Made by a program: the position numbers and the translations under genes. From JAIRNF01 sp031550925 (GTDB taxonomy: Bacteria > Bacteroidota > Bacteroidia > Bacteroidales > UBA932): a stretch of 25,371 nt of DNA. The stretch lies in assembly GCA_031550925.1 (NCBI GenBank), contig JAVBOE010000069.1, positions 1-25,371 of the forward strand, read 5' to 3'. Under the pieces are notes generated by a model, which made no database searches, had not been told where the DNA came from, and saw only the letters and a list, made by a program, of their open reading frames with translations. How positions within the stretch are numbered: the stretch's first letter is position 1; the number at the start of each line of letters is the position of its first letter. Below, piece after piece: positions 5,453 through 12,452 of this stretch.

Positions 5453-8113
5453 ATGAAAAAAGTATTAAGAATTACTCTTAAGTCATTGGGTATATTTATT
5501 GTGGTAGTATTGTTACTGCTCTTTACATTACCTTTTTTGTTTAAAGGCAAGCTGGTGCAGCTGGCAAAAAACGTTATTAATGATAACGTAGAGGCAGTTG
5601 TCGATTTTAAAGATGTAAGCATATCGCTCTTTAAACATTTTCCGAACATAAGCTTAACGCTCGAAGACCTTAGCGTTGTTGGCAGTAACGAGTTTGCCGG
5701 AGATACGCTGGCATCTCTTTCTTCGTTAAATGTTAGCGTAAATATTTGGTCGTATCTGAAGAATGATTTGCTGGATATAAATACAGTGGTTATTGAGAAG
5801 CCTTTTATCTATGCCCGTGTTTTAGAAAACGGCAAGGCGAATTGGGATATTGCAAAAGCCGATTCAACCGATGTTCAGGAGAAAGCAGTGGAAGAAGATA
5901 CCTCTGAATCTAGCTTTAAGCTGGCGCTTAAACGCTTTGAGATAAATAACGGTACGGTTATCTATGAGGATAATGAATCAGCTATGATTGCTGCTCTTGA
6001 GAACCTGAATGTTAAGCTTAACGGCGACCTCACCGCGGCTGAGACTACGCTGAAGCTTACAGCGGCAGCCAATAATATTCTAGTTATTTCGGAAGGTAGC
6101 AAGCTGGTTTCTAACCTTTCGTTAAATGTAAAGACAGATATTGATGCAGATTTAGAAAATAGCATCTACAAGATTGCGGGTGGTGAGTTTGATATCAACC
6201 AAATGAACTTTACTGCTGATGGGCAGGTTGCTATGGTTGGCGCACAAAGCGAAAATATGGATATAGACCTTACCTATACGTTAAAGGTTCCGTCGCTTGC
6301 ATCGCTTATCAATCTTATACCTAAAGAGTACATGAAAGATATTCCGCTTGAAGAAACAAGAGGAGAGTTTAACATGAACGGTTGGGTAAAAGGTATATAT
6401 AGTGAAACTTCTATGCCTGTTATTGGACTTGACTTGCATGTAAAAGACGGCTACATAAAGTATTCGGGATTGTCAGAATCAATCAATAAAATTGCGATTG
6501 ACTTGAATGCTTTGCTTGATATGAACAACGATAAAAACAGCAAGGTTGATCTTAGCAAGCTGCATTTTGAGCTGGTTGGAAATCCTTTTAACGCAAGCAC
6601 TACAGTACTTACACCGTTTACAGATGCTAATATTAGAGCTAAGCTTGATGGAAAGATAAACTTAGCATCATTGGGTTCTGCACTGCCTTTGACTGATGAA
6701 CTGTCGTTAAGTGGCGTTATGACTGCTAATATTGATTTTGCAGGCTTAATGTCGCAAGTAGAAAAAGAAGAGTACGAGAAGTTGAAGCTGGATGGTACAT
6801 TTGCTCTAACAGACTTTGTACTGAAAACTGCTGATTTTGCTCAAGATATAAAGATTGATAAGATGGGCTTGACGTTCAATCCTTCAAAAGTTGCTCTTAC
6901 TGCATTTGATGCATCTATTGGTAAAAGCGATATTCATCTTACCGGATCTTTAGAAAATTTCCTTAACTATGTTTTCAGAGATCAAACCATAAAAGGACAG
7001 CTCAATCTTGTATCTAACCTTATTGATTGTAACGAATTAATAGGAGATATTCCGGAAGAAACAACAACGCAAGAAGCAGCAACAACAACGACTACAGCAG
7101 AGACAAGTACTGGTGTTTTTGTTATTCCGAATAATATTGACTTCACAATGAAAGCCAATATTAACCGTGTGGTGTTTGGCAACCTTAATATGACGAACGC
7201 TGGCGGTACGATTGCCATTAAAGATGGTAAGTTGAACCTGAGCAATCTGGCAACTAACGCCATGGATGGAAACATGAACGTATCAGGCTACTACTATGCT
7301 CCCGATAATACAAAGGCTACAGCCAATATGTCGCTTGATATTCGTAGGGTTGAGATAAAGAGGCTGGTAGAATCGTTTGCGTTTATCGATAGCCTACTAC
7401 CTGTGGCTAAAGATATGTCGGGCAAAGTCTCATTGGCTCTTGCATTCAATACACCGCTAAATAGCGCAATGGACTTAGATATAAACCGGCTGAATGGTAA
7501 CGGTAACCTTCAGACAGACAGCCTTATTCTTGTTAGCACAGAAACGTTGAATAAGTTTACCTCGCTTCTAAAGATGGGCGAAAAGAGCAACGTGCTTAAG
7601 AATATAAATGTCAGCTTTACTATTGTTAATGGCAGGGTGCAGGTGCCACCTTTCAAAGTTAAGCTGGGCAACGTGAATATGACAGTAGGAGGGGAACATG
7701 GTATAAATGATATGAATTATCATGCCGATGTAAATATTCCGCTAGGTAAAACCGGAGATAAGATTAGTAGCGAGGTGAATAGTCTTTTATCTCAGGCTGG
7801 TATAAGCAACGTATCTGCTAACCTGTCTTCTGTTCCTGTTGGTGTTGCTATTACCGGAAGTATGAAGAGTCCGAAATTTGCCTTATCAAAAGCAAAATAT
7901 AGCTCTTCTGATGGTACTACGTCCACTACTGCATCCGTTAAAGACCAGGTAGGCAGTGCTGTATCCGGAAAGGTAGATGAGTATAAACAGCAGGCCGATT
8001 CTATTGTTCAGCAGAAAAAAGAAGAAGCGCAACAAATGATAGAGGACAAAAAGAATGAAGCAGTTGATAAGCTTAAAGAAGAGCTGAAAAATAAGCTACC
8101 GTTTAAGAAGTAG
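5453..8113 (+). CDS. AsmA-family membrane-anchored protein
   Basis: 886 residues. A basic start and one transmembrane segment (about residues 8-30, rich in Val, Leu and Phe) anchor a large periplasmic part. The rest has the alternating beta-strand pattern of AsmA/TamB-like bridge proteins, with the typical opening KDVSISLFKHFPNISLTLED and GDTLASLSSLNVSVN, and a C-terminal AsmA-like region (about 590-800) with repeated amphipathic strands. A Thr/Ala-rich low-complexity linker lies near 540-562. The end (about 825-886) is charged and probably helical or coiled coil (KDQVGSAVSGKVDEYKQQ onward). AsmA-like proteins are thought to move phospholipids between membranes or to support outer-membrane assembly; that role is inferred from the family. 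The gene ends before a strong terminator at 8179. Confidence 0.88.
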   Translation: MKKVLRITLKSLGIFIVVVLLLLFTLPFLFKGKLVQLAKNVINDNVEAVVDFKDVSISLFKHFPNISLTLEDLSVVGSNEFAGDTLASLSSLNVSVNIWSYLKNDLLDINTVVIEKPFIYARVLENGKANWDIAKADSTDVQEKAVEEDTSESSFKLALKRFEINNGTVIYEDNESAMIAALENLNVKLNGDLTAAETTLKLTAAANNILVISEGSKLVSNLSLNVKTDIDADLENSIYKIAGGEFDINQMNFTADGQVAMVGAQSENMDIDLTYTLKVPSLASLINLIPKEYMKDIPLEETRGEFNMNGWVKGIYSETSMPVIGLDLHVKDGYIKYSGLSESINKIAIDLNALLDMNNDKNSKVDLSKLHFELVGNPFNASTTVLTPFTDANIRAKLDGKINLASLGSALPLTDELSLSGVMTANIDFAGLMSQVEKEEYEKLKLDGTFALTDFVLKTADFAQDIKIDKMGLTFNPSKVALTAFDASIGKSDIHLTGSLENFLNYVFRDQTIKGQLNLVSNLIDCNELIGDIPEETTTQEAATTTTTAETSTGVFVIPNNIDFTMKANINRVVFGNLNMTNAGGTIAIKDGKLNLSNLATNAMDGNMNVSGYYYAPDNTKATANMSLDIRRVEIKRLVESFAFIDSLLPVAKDMSGKVSLALAFNTPLNSAMDLDINRLNGNGNLQTDSLILVSTETLNKFTSLLKMGEKSNVLKNINVSFTIVNGRVQVPPFKVKLGNVNMTVGGEHGINDMNYHADVNIPLGKTGDKISSEVNSLLSQAGISNVSANLSSVPVGVAITGSMKSPKFALSKAKYSSSDGTTSTTASVKDQVGSAVSGKVDEYKQQADSIVQQKKEEAQQMIEDKKNEAVDKLKEELKNKLPFKK

Positions 8114-8178
8114 TATCACGTATCACGATATATGTGAGGAAAGCATAACATATAGATTCTTTAAACAGCTTTTGTTAG

Positions 8179-8208
8179 GCGGCATTACAATTTGTAATGC
8201 CGCTTTTC
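8179..8208 (+). terminator. Intrinsic terminator after the AsmA-family gene
   Basis: GCGGCATTACA (8179-8189) pairs perfectly with TGTAATGCCGC (8193-8203) around a 3-base loop, followed by TTTTCTATT. Confidence 0.85.
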
Positions 8209-8328
8209 TATTATTCATATTTAATCGGATACTAGTACAATACTTATTTATTATTTGTGTACCGTAATGCGCACATAAATTATTATGTTCTTTTTTCAAA
8301 AGAGGTGTTTATGAATGGTTTATAACAT

Positions 8329-8336
8329 TATCTTTG
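8329..8336 (+). promoter_or_regulatory. -7 promoter element for sirtuin-ubiX
   Basis: TATCTTTG matches TAnnTTTG exactly and lies 18 bases before the ATG at 8355. The implied transcription start leaves a leader of only about 10-14 bases. The in-frame TTG at 8334 lies inside this element, so it cannot be the real start codon if this promoter is used. Confidence 0.6.
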
Positions 8337-8354
8337 TGTAGTAAAGCCAGTAAA

Positions 8355-9050
8355 ATGAAAAAGAAAATAGCCGTTCTTACCGGGGCCGGAATTAGTGCTG
8401 AAAGTGGAATAAAAACATTCCGCGATAGTGGCGGTTTATGGGAAGAGCATGATGTAATGGAAGTAGCTAGCATTGATGGTTGGAATAAGAACCCGCAGCT
8501 GGTACTTGAGTTCTATAACCAGCGACGACGTCAGCTGGAAAATGCCAAACCCAATATAGCACATCAAATTCTTGCTGATTTAGAAAATGATTTTGATGTA
8601 AACGTTGTTACTCAGAATGTAGATAATTTACACGAACGGGCAGGCAGTACCAAGGTGTTGCATTTACATGGCTTACTTACCCAAGCTCGTAGCATACTTG
8701 ATAATTCTTTGATATACGATATAGGGTATAAGGATATAAGAGTAGGAGATACATGCAAGTTGGGCTCTCAGCTTCGTCCTAATATTGTTTGGTTTGGAGA
8801 GGCTGTACCTCTTATTCCCGTGGCTGCCGAACAGGTTACTCAGGCCGATATACTTGTTGTTGTAGGAACATCGCTTAATGTCTATCCTGCAGCTGGGTTA
8901 GTTTGTTATCGAGAACAGGGTAAACCTATTTTCCTCATCGATCCTAATGATGTAAAAATACCCAACCGTAAGGATATTATCATTATTAAGGAAAAGGCAA
9001 GTGTTGGAATGGAAAAATTGCAAAAAATATTATTGGCTGACTATTTGTAA
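8355..9050 (+). CDS. Sir2-family NAD-dependent protein deacylase
   Basis: 231 residues from the ATG at 8355; an upstream TTG (8334) is rejected because it overlaps the promoter element. The NAD-binding start LTGAGISAESGIKTFRD (8-24), VTQNVDNLHERAGS and LHLHG with catalytic His105 are intact, as are VVGTSLNVYPAAGL and FLIDPND. Tyr54 and Arg57 in FYNQRRRQL match the Tyr-x-x-Arg pair that lets class III sirtuins (CobB, SIRT5) take succinyl- and malonyl-lysine, so desuccinylation is likely. The four zinc-binding cysteines of most sirtuins are missing: the protein has only two Cys and no CxxC. To my knowledge this is a lineage feature of related Bacteroidetes proteins rather than damage. Its stop overlaps the ubiX start by one base, so the two are co-transcribed. 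Confidence 0.92.
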   Translation: MKKKIAVLTGAGISAESGIKTFRDSGGLWEEHDVMEVASIDGWNKNPQLVLEFYNQRRRQLENAKPNIAHQILADLENDFDVNVVTQNVDNLHERAGSTKVLHLHGLLTQARSILDNSLIYDIGYKDIRVGDTCKLGSQLRPNIVWFGEAVPLIPVAAEQVTQADILVVVGTSLNVYPAAGLVCYREQGKPIFLIDPNDVKIPNRKDIIIIKEKASVGMEKLQKILLADYL

Positions 9051-9643
9051 TGAACCGAAAGAAAATAGTAGTAGGTATTACCGGTGCAAGTGGCTCGCTT
9101 TATGCAAAGCTGTTGCTTAGAAAGTTATATGCTAATAGTATCTCGGTAGATGATGTTGCCGTTATATTTACCGATTGTGGCAGGCAGGTTTTCGACTATG
9201 AGTTAGGGGAAGAGGTGCTGAAAAGCATTCCGTATAAATGCTTTGACAACAGCTCATTTTTTGCTCCCTTTGCTTCCGGTTCTTCAGATTACGAATGCTT
9301 AATTGTTATACCTTGCACTATGGGAATGTTGGGACGTGTGGCCAATGGTGTAGCCAGCGATTTGATAAGTCGTACAGCTGATGTTATGCTTAAAGAACGG
9401 CGTAAGCTGATATTGGTAACGCGAGAGACTCCGCTCAGCCTTATTCATATCCGTAACATGGCAGTTGTTACTGAAGCGGGAGGTATTATTTGTCCCTCTA
9501 ACCCCTCGTTTTATAGCCATCCTGAGAGCATAGAGCAGCTGGCAGAGACCGTTGTTGATCGCGTTCTTCGTCTGGCAGGCTTTAACTTTGAATCCTATAA
9601 ATGGAGCCCACCCCAACCCTCCCAAAGGGAGGGAGATATTTAA
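9050..9643 (+). CDS. ubiX: Flavin prenyltransferase UbiX
   Basis: 197 residues. UbiX joins dimethylallyl phosphate to FMN to make prenylated FMN, the cofactor of UbiD-type decarboxylases; no UbiD is in this window. Landmarks are VGITGASGSLYAKLLLRKL (8-26, phosphate/FMN loop), VIPCTMGMLGRVANGVASDLISRTADVMLKE split across 84-115, RRKLILVTRETPLS (dimethylallyl phosphate site) and MAVVTEAGGIICP. The start ATG overlaps the sirtuin stop (TAATG). The end is odd: after the usual C-terminal region the last dozen residues (WSPPQPSQREGD and a final Ile) and the stop codon come from the palindromic repeat beginning near 9606, so the native C-terminus was probably replaced or extended by the repeat. This tail is unlikely to matter for activity. 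Confidence 0.93.
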   Translation: MNRKKIVVGITGASGSLYAKLLLRKLYANSISVDDVAVIFTDCGRQVFDYELGEEVLKSIPYKCFDNSSFFAPFASGSSDYECLIVIPCTMGMLGRVANGVASDLISRTADVMLKERRKLILVTRETPLSLIHIRNMAVVTEAGGIICPSNPSFYSHPESIEQLAETVVDRVLRLAGFNFESYKWSPPQPSQREGDI

Positions 9644-9740
9644 ACCACATAGAACACATAGGAGCACATAGTATTGTGGTATGGTTCTATGTGGTTCGAG
9701 AATACTCCCTCACCCTTTGGGGGAGGGCTAGAGAGGGGGC
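9606..9740. repeat. Palindromic interspersed repeat, long form
   Basis: An imperfect inverted repeat of about 135 bases lies between the convergent ubiX and comF. Outer arms: CCCTCCC-AAAGGG-type sequence at 9617-9637 faces its inverse at 9704-9727 with small indels. Inner arms: AACCACATAGAA (9643-9654) pairs perfectly with TTCTATGTGGTT (9685-9696). Its first 30 bases (9606-9635) recur exactly, in inverse orientation, at 17331-17360. The left end is translated as the tail of UbiX. It may serve as a bidirectional terminator. No transposase is linked; it resembles REP- or MITE-like dispersed repeats, though I cannot assign a family. Confidence 0.8.
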
Positions 9741-9747
9741 TTTTCTT

Positions 9748-10449
9748 TTAATACACAGCATACGCCAGCGTAGCAATGCTTACCTTACAGCTGGTTGCTT
9801 GTTTAATAGCGTTTACACAGACTTCCAGAGTAGCACCAGTTGTAAGAATATCATCGACAAGTAGGATGTGTTTGCCCGAAAGTAAATCCGGTTTAGTTAC
9901 GCTAAATGCATTCTCAACGTTTTTCCATCGCTGCATCCGGTTTTTGTTTGTCTGTGTTTCCGTATAAACATTACGTTGTAAGGCATCTGATATAACGGAC
10001 CTTTGCATAGCTATTGATATTCCTTCGGCAATTTTTTCACTTTGGTTATAGCCTCGTTTTGCTAAGCGTGCAGAGTGGAGAGGAAGGGGTACTATCACAT
10101 CAACCGAACTATACAAGGAGGACTTAGCAAGATAATCACCATAAAGCTTACCTAGGTATATGCCTATTTCTTTTTTACCCTTATATTTCAGCTTATGCAT
10201 CAGCTGACGGTAACGGCTATTCTTTGCATAATAAAAGAATGAAGATGCTTGTTCAAGTTCAACCTTTCCCCAAAAAAGTTTTGCTGCAGGGTTGTCTGTC
10301 GATTTCCAAAAATTCGTCAAAGGTATTTCGTATCGGCAATAGGTACAAAGCATTTGCTCTCCTTCGGCTAATGGTCTCTCACATGCTTCGCAAACTTGCG
10401 GATACAACAAGTCTAAGAAGTGGCGAAAGGGAGCAAATAACTTTTTCAT
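9748..10449 (-). CDS. ComF-family phosphoribosyltransferase-like protein
   Basis: 233 residues from the ATG at 10449. The reading frame is open upstream to 10521, but the closer start MKKLFAPFRH fits the family and lies about 14 bases after the likely transcription start. A four-Cys zinc site sits at C20/C23 and C35/C38 (QVCEACERPL and MLCTYC). The core has LKYKGKKEIG, VPLPLHSARLAKRGYNQS and the PRPP-binding loop ILLVDDILTTGAT at 195-207. ComF proteins take part in DNA uptake during natural transformation in Gram-positive and some Gram-negative bacteria; in Bacteroidetes the role is inferred only, and no other competence gene is here. It converges on ubiX across the palindromic repeat and diverges from the HsdR-N-like gene. 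Confidence 0.9.
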   Translation of the reverse strand: MKKLFAPFRHFLDLLYPQVCEACERPLAEGEQMLCTYCRYEIPLTNFWKSTDNPAAKLFWGKVELEQASSFFYYAKNSRYRQLMHKLKYKGKKEIGIYLGKLYGDYLAKSSLYSSVDVIVPLPLHSARLAKRGYNQSEKIAEGISIAMQRSVISDALQRNVYTETQTNKNRMQRWKNVENAFSVTKPDLLSGKHILLVDDILTTGATLEVCVNAIKQATSCKVSIATLAYAVY

Positions 10450-10463
10450 ATAGCAGGGTATTT
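10449..10463 (+). repeat. 15-bp direct repeat, left copy
   Basis: TATAGCAGGGTATTT here is identical to 10936-10950. The two copies frame the orphan HsdR-N-like gene and its promoter. The left copy covers the 5' leader of comF. Confidence 0.7.
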
Positions 10464-10469
10464 GTTGAG

Positions 10470-10486
10470 CAAAAATAGTAATTTTG
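10470..10486. promoter_or_regulatory. Back-to-back -7 elements for comF and the HsdR-N-like gene
   Basis: The reverse strand of 10470-10477 reads TATTTTTG and the forward strand of 10479-10486 reads TAATTTTG; both match TAnnTTTG and are separated by one base. Each promoter's upstream half would overlap the other's transcript start, so polymerase could not easily occupy both at once. Confidence 0.5.
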
Positions 10487-10508
10487 TTGTTCAACATTCT
10501 ATAAGACA

Positions 10509-10940
10509 GTGGAGCAATCACTAAACATACGCATTAACAACGGGAAGAAAGAAATATTCGATCCTGTGCGTAAAAAGTATGTGGCTCTTACACCTGAAGA
10601 ATACGTTAGGCAACAGATGATTTCATACTTAACAAAAGAGAAAGAATATCCGCTAGGCCTGTTGAAGGTTGAAACAGCGCTAACCCTAAATGGTATGACC
10701 AAGCGTACCGATATTATGGTTTATAGTCGAGCGGGTAATCCTGTTATGATAGTGGAGTGTAAGGCAGAATCGGTACAGCTTACGCAGGCAACTTTCGATC
10801 AGCTGGCTTGCTATAACCTTAAATTCAATGTACCATACTTAATTGCGACTAATGGCATTAAACACTACTGTTGCGTACTGAATTTTGAACAATCTACCTA
10901 TACGTTTATAAAAGAAATACCCCACTATAACGATTTATAG
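10509..10940 (+). CDS. Orphan HsdR N-terminal-like nuclease domain protein
   Basis: 143 residues, starting at GTG (10509), about 15-18 bases after the likely transcription start. It consists of one domain like the N-terminal endonuclease part of type I restriction HsdR subunits (the HSDR_N_2 type). PD-(D/E)xK residues are visible: Glu56 in LLKVETALT, Asp68 in KRTDIMVY and Glu83-x-Lys85 in MIVECKAE, so the nuclease core looks intact. The later part (FDQLACYNLKFNVPYLIATNG) is also typical. No helicase, methylase or specificity subunit is nearby, so this is a stand-alone gene, a common arrangement in Bacteroidetes with unknown function. A 15-bp direct repeat frames it, with the right copy covering its stop codon. 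Confidence 0.85.
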   Translation: MEQSLNIRINNGKKEIFDPVRKKYVALTPEEYVRQQMISYLTKEKEYPLGLLKVETALTLNGMTKRTDIMVYSRAGNPVMIVECKAESVQLTQATFDQLACYNLKFNVPYLIATNGIKHYCCVLNFEQSTYTFIKEIPHYNDL

Positions 10941-10950
10941 CAGGGTATTT
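10936..10950 (+). repeat. 15-bp direct repeat, right copy
   Basis: TATAGCAGGGTATTT, identical to 10449-10463. It contains the TAG stop codon of the HsdR-N-like gene. Confidence 0.7.
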
Positions 10951-10966
10951 ATATTTGGTTGAAAAA

Positions 10967-11380
10967 TTAGTTAGCAGGCGCTTGCTTAGGAATAACTTCT
11001 CCCTTAATCTGCAACGGAATGGTTATAGGGTCGCCGTTATTCAGAACTGAAAGCGATTTTACAAATGGTCCCGGGCGACCTATTGTAGAATAACCAACAG
11101 TAATTTTTGCCTTTTTACCAGGTAAAACAGGCTCTTTCGACCATTCCGGTGTAGTGCAACCGCAGCTTGCTGTTACTTGCGAAATAATTACAGGAGCATC
11201 TCCGGTATTTGTAAACTCAAAGCTATAAGTCGCTTTACCAACATCTTCGTTTACCTTACCAAAATCGTGAGTTGTCTTATCAAAGGTAAGCTTACCTTTC
11301 TTTTCTTGTTGTTCTTGAGCTGTTGCGATGGTCGAAACCAAAAGCACACATGCAAGAATTGATAAAAATTTTGATTTCAT
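10967..11380 (-). CDS. Secreted DUF1573 domain protein
   Basis: 137 residues. Residues 1-21 are a clear signal peptide with cleavage after TIATA. The remainder is a single DUF1573 beta-sandwich of the immunoglobulin-like ASH/PapD type: TFDKTTHDFGKVNEDVG, YSFEFTNTGDAPVIIS, ASCGCTTPEWSKEP, PGKKAKITVGYST and a closing ITIPLQIKGEV. The CGCT motif is a hallmark of the family. These proteins are very common in Bacteroidetes, often in several copies; their function is unknown beyond a likely binding or scaffold role in the periplasm. It is convergent with the HsdR-N-like gene and lies upstream of no obvious partner. Confidence 0.92.
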   Translation of the reverse strand: MKSKFLSILACVLLVSTIATAQEQQEKKGKLTFDKTTHDFGKVNEDVGKATYSFEFTNTGDAPVIISQVTASCGCTTPEWSKEPVLPGKKAKITVGYSTIGRPGPFVKSLSVLNNGDPITIPLQIKGEVIPKQAPAN

Positions 11381-11513
11381 TGTATCTATAATTTAATATG
11401 ACTAAAAGTTAATTCAAATATTATGCCAAAGCATATTTCAAAGTGTAAAGGTAACAAAAACATAAGCCTGTTGTTCTAAAAATAGCGCTAAACGTTAAAA
11501 AATTATAACGCGA

Positions 11514-12302
11514 CTATTGCGCTTTTTTTGCCCATAACAGCTCAATATCTACAAATAATGGTCTGTGGTCTGAAGCCATAGGTTCGTTCAATACGCTATT
11601 TTGCAGCAGCTTAATATTTTGTTCTGTTGCTGAATATACAAATACATAATCTATGCAACGCTCAGGATTATTGGCTGGGAAAGTGTTATTTTTAAGATTG
11701 TTTAATACTTTCCAGCTTTCAGATAGTAGTAAAAATTCTTCAGACTCAGGTTCCATATTAAAATCGCCTACCATAAATACCGGCTTGCTATATGGTACTG
11801 CAAGTTCGTTCACTATGGCTACGGATGCTATCCTGTCTTCTTTTGTAAGCGACCAATGAGTGCAAGCCACCACATATTCGGCAAATTCTGCTACAAGTAT
11901 AGTTCTGGCTTCCTCTCGTCCCGGCAACGGAATACTACGACAGCTGATAGGTTGTTCTTTAGATAGTATCCCAACACCATATAGTCCACCTTCATAGTCA
12001 ATTGCAGCACCAAACGAGCCATGCATCCCTGTTAGCGATGCCAACTCTTCCAAAACATCAACACCTTTGCTTCGGTTAGTTGTCTTATCAACTTCTTGTA
12101 CGGCAACAACATCGGGCATCAGGCTGTTGATAACATTTGCTATTCGGTTATAATCGGTTTTTAAATCCATACCCTTTGCGTTGCGTATGTTGTAGCTCAT
12201 TATACGCAAAGCATTGTCTGTCTTTGGATAATTCGACTCTTGGGCATTGATGCTATGCATCACCAAGAAGCCAAAAATAACGTATAGCAGTATTTTTCTC
12301 AT
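11514..12302 (-). CDS. Secreted endonuclease/exonuclease/phosphatase family protein
   Basis: 262 residues from the ATG at 12302. An upstream in-frame ATG (12314) exists, but the purine-rich GGGAG between them suits as a ribosome site for the later start. Residues 1-20 are a signal peptide. The metal-dependent EEP fold is complete: IMSYNIRNAKG (Asn38), AVQEVDK (Glu70), CTHWSL (His149), VGDFNMEPES (Asp180, Asn182), ERCIDYVFV (Asp218) and ASDHRPLFVDI (Asp245, His246). Substrates in this family range from DNA to inositol phosphates and sphingomyelin; the exported location argues for scavenging of phosphoesters, but the substrate cannot be told from sequence. It is divergent from pheT. Confidence 0.9.
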   Translation of the reverse strand: MRKILLYVIFGFLVMHSINAQESNYPKTDNALRIMSYNIRNAKGMDLKTDYNRIANVINSLMPDVVAVQEVDKTTNRSKGVDVLEELASLTGMHGSFGAAIDYEGGLYGVGILSKEQPISCRSIPLPGREEARTILVAEFAEYVVACTHWSLTKEDRIASVAIVNELAVPYSKPVFMVGDFNMEPESEEFLLLSESWKVLNNLKNNTFPANNPERCIDYVFVYSATEQNIKLLQNSVLNEPMASDHRPLFVDIELLWAKKAQ

Positions 12303-12360
12303 CATATCTCCCATGGATATCCGATTAGACTAATTCTGTTGCCATAAGTTTAATTTCTGC

Positions 12361-12391
12361 TTGTTATAGCAGTGTCAATTTATTACCTTTG
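12361..12391 (+). promoter_or_regulatory. Promoter for pheT
   Basis: TTG at 12361-12363 and TACCTTTG at 12384-12391 are separated by 20 bases, fitting the full Bacteroidetes consensus of TTG, about 19-20 bases, TAnnTTTG. The leader would be about 55 bases; GAGG and CCTC at 12412-12424 can form a small hairpin in it. Confidence 0.65.
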
Positions 12392-12452
12392 TACGTTTTG
12401 GTAGAAAATATGAGGTGCTGCCTCAGCCACTTTAAAGAAAAACTATTTACAG

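Noticed and set aside
8334..8354. TTG start giving seven extra residues on the sirtuin
   Set aside because: The TTG is part of the TATCTTTG promoter element, and the NAD-binding motif is correctly placed from the ATG at 8355.
9299..9667. 122-codon reverse open frame across ubiX and the repeat
   Set aside because: It is antisense to ubiX and begins within the palindromic repeat; composition is not protein-like.
10450..10521. Longer comF N-terminus from an ATG at 10521
   Set aside because: It would span two promoter elements and the start region of the divergent gene; the extra residues do not resemble the family.
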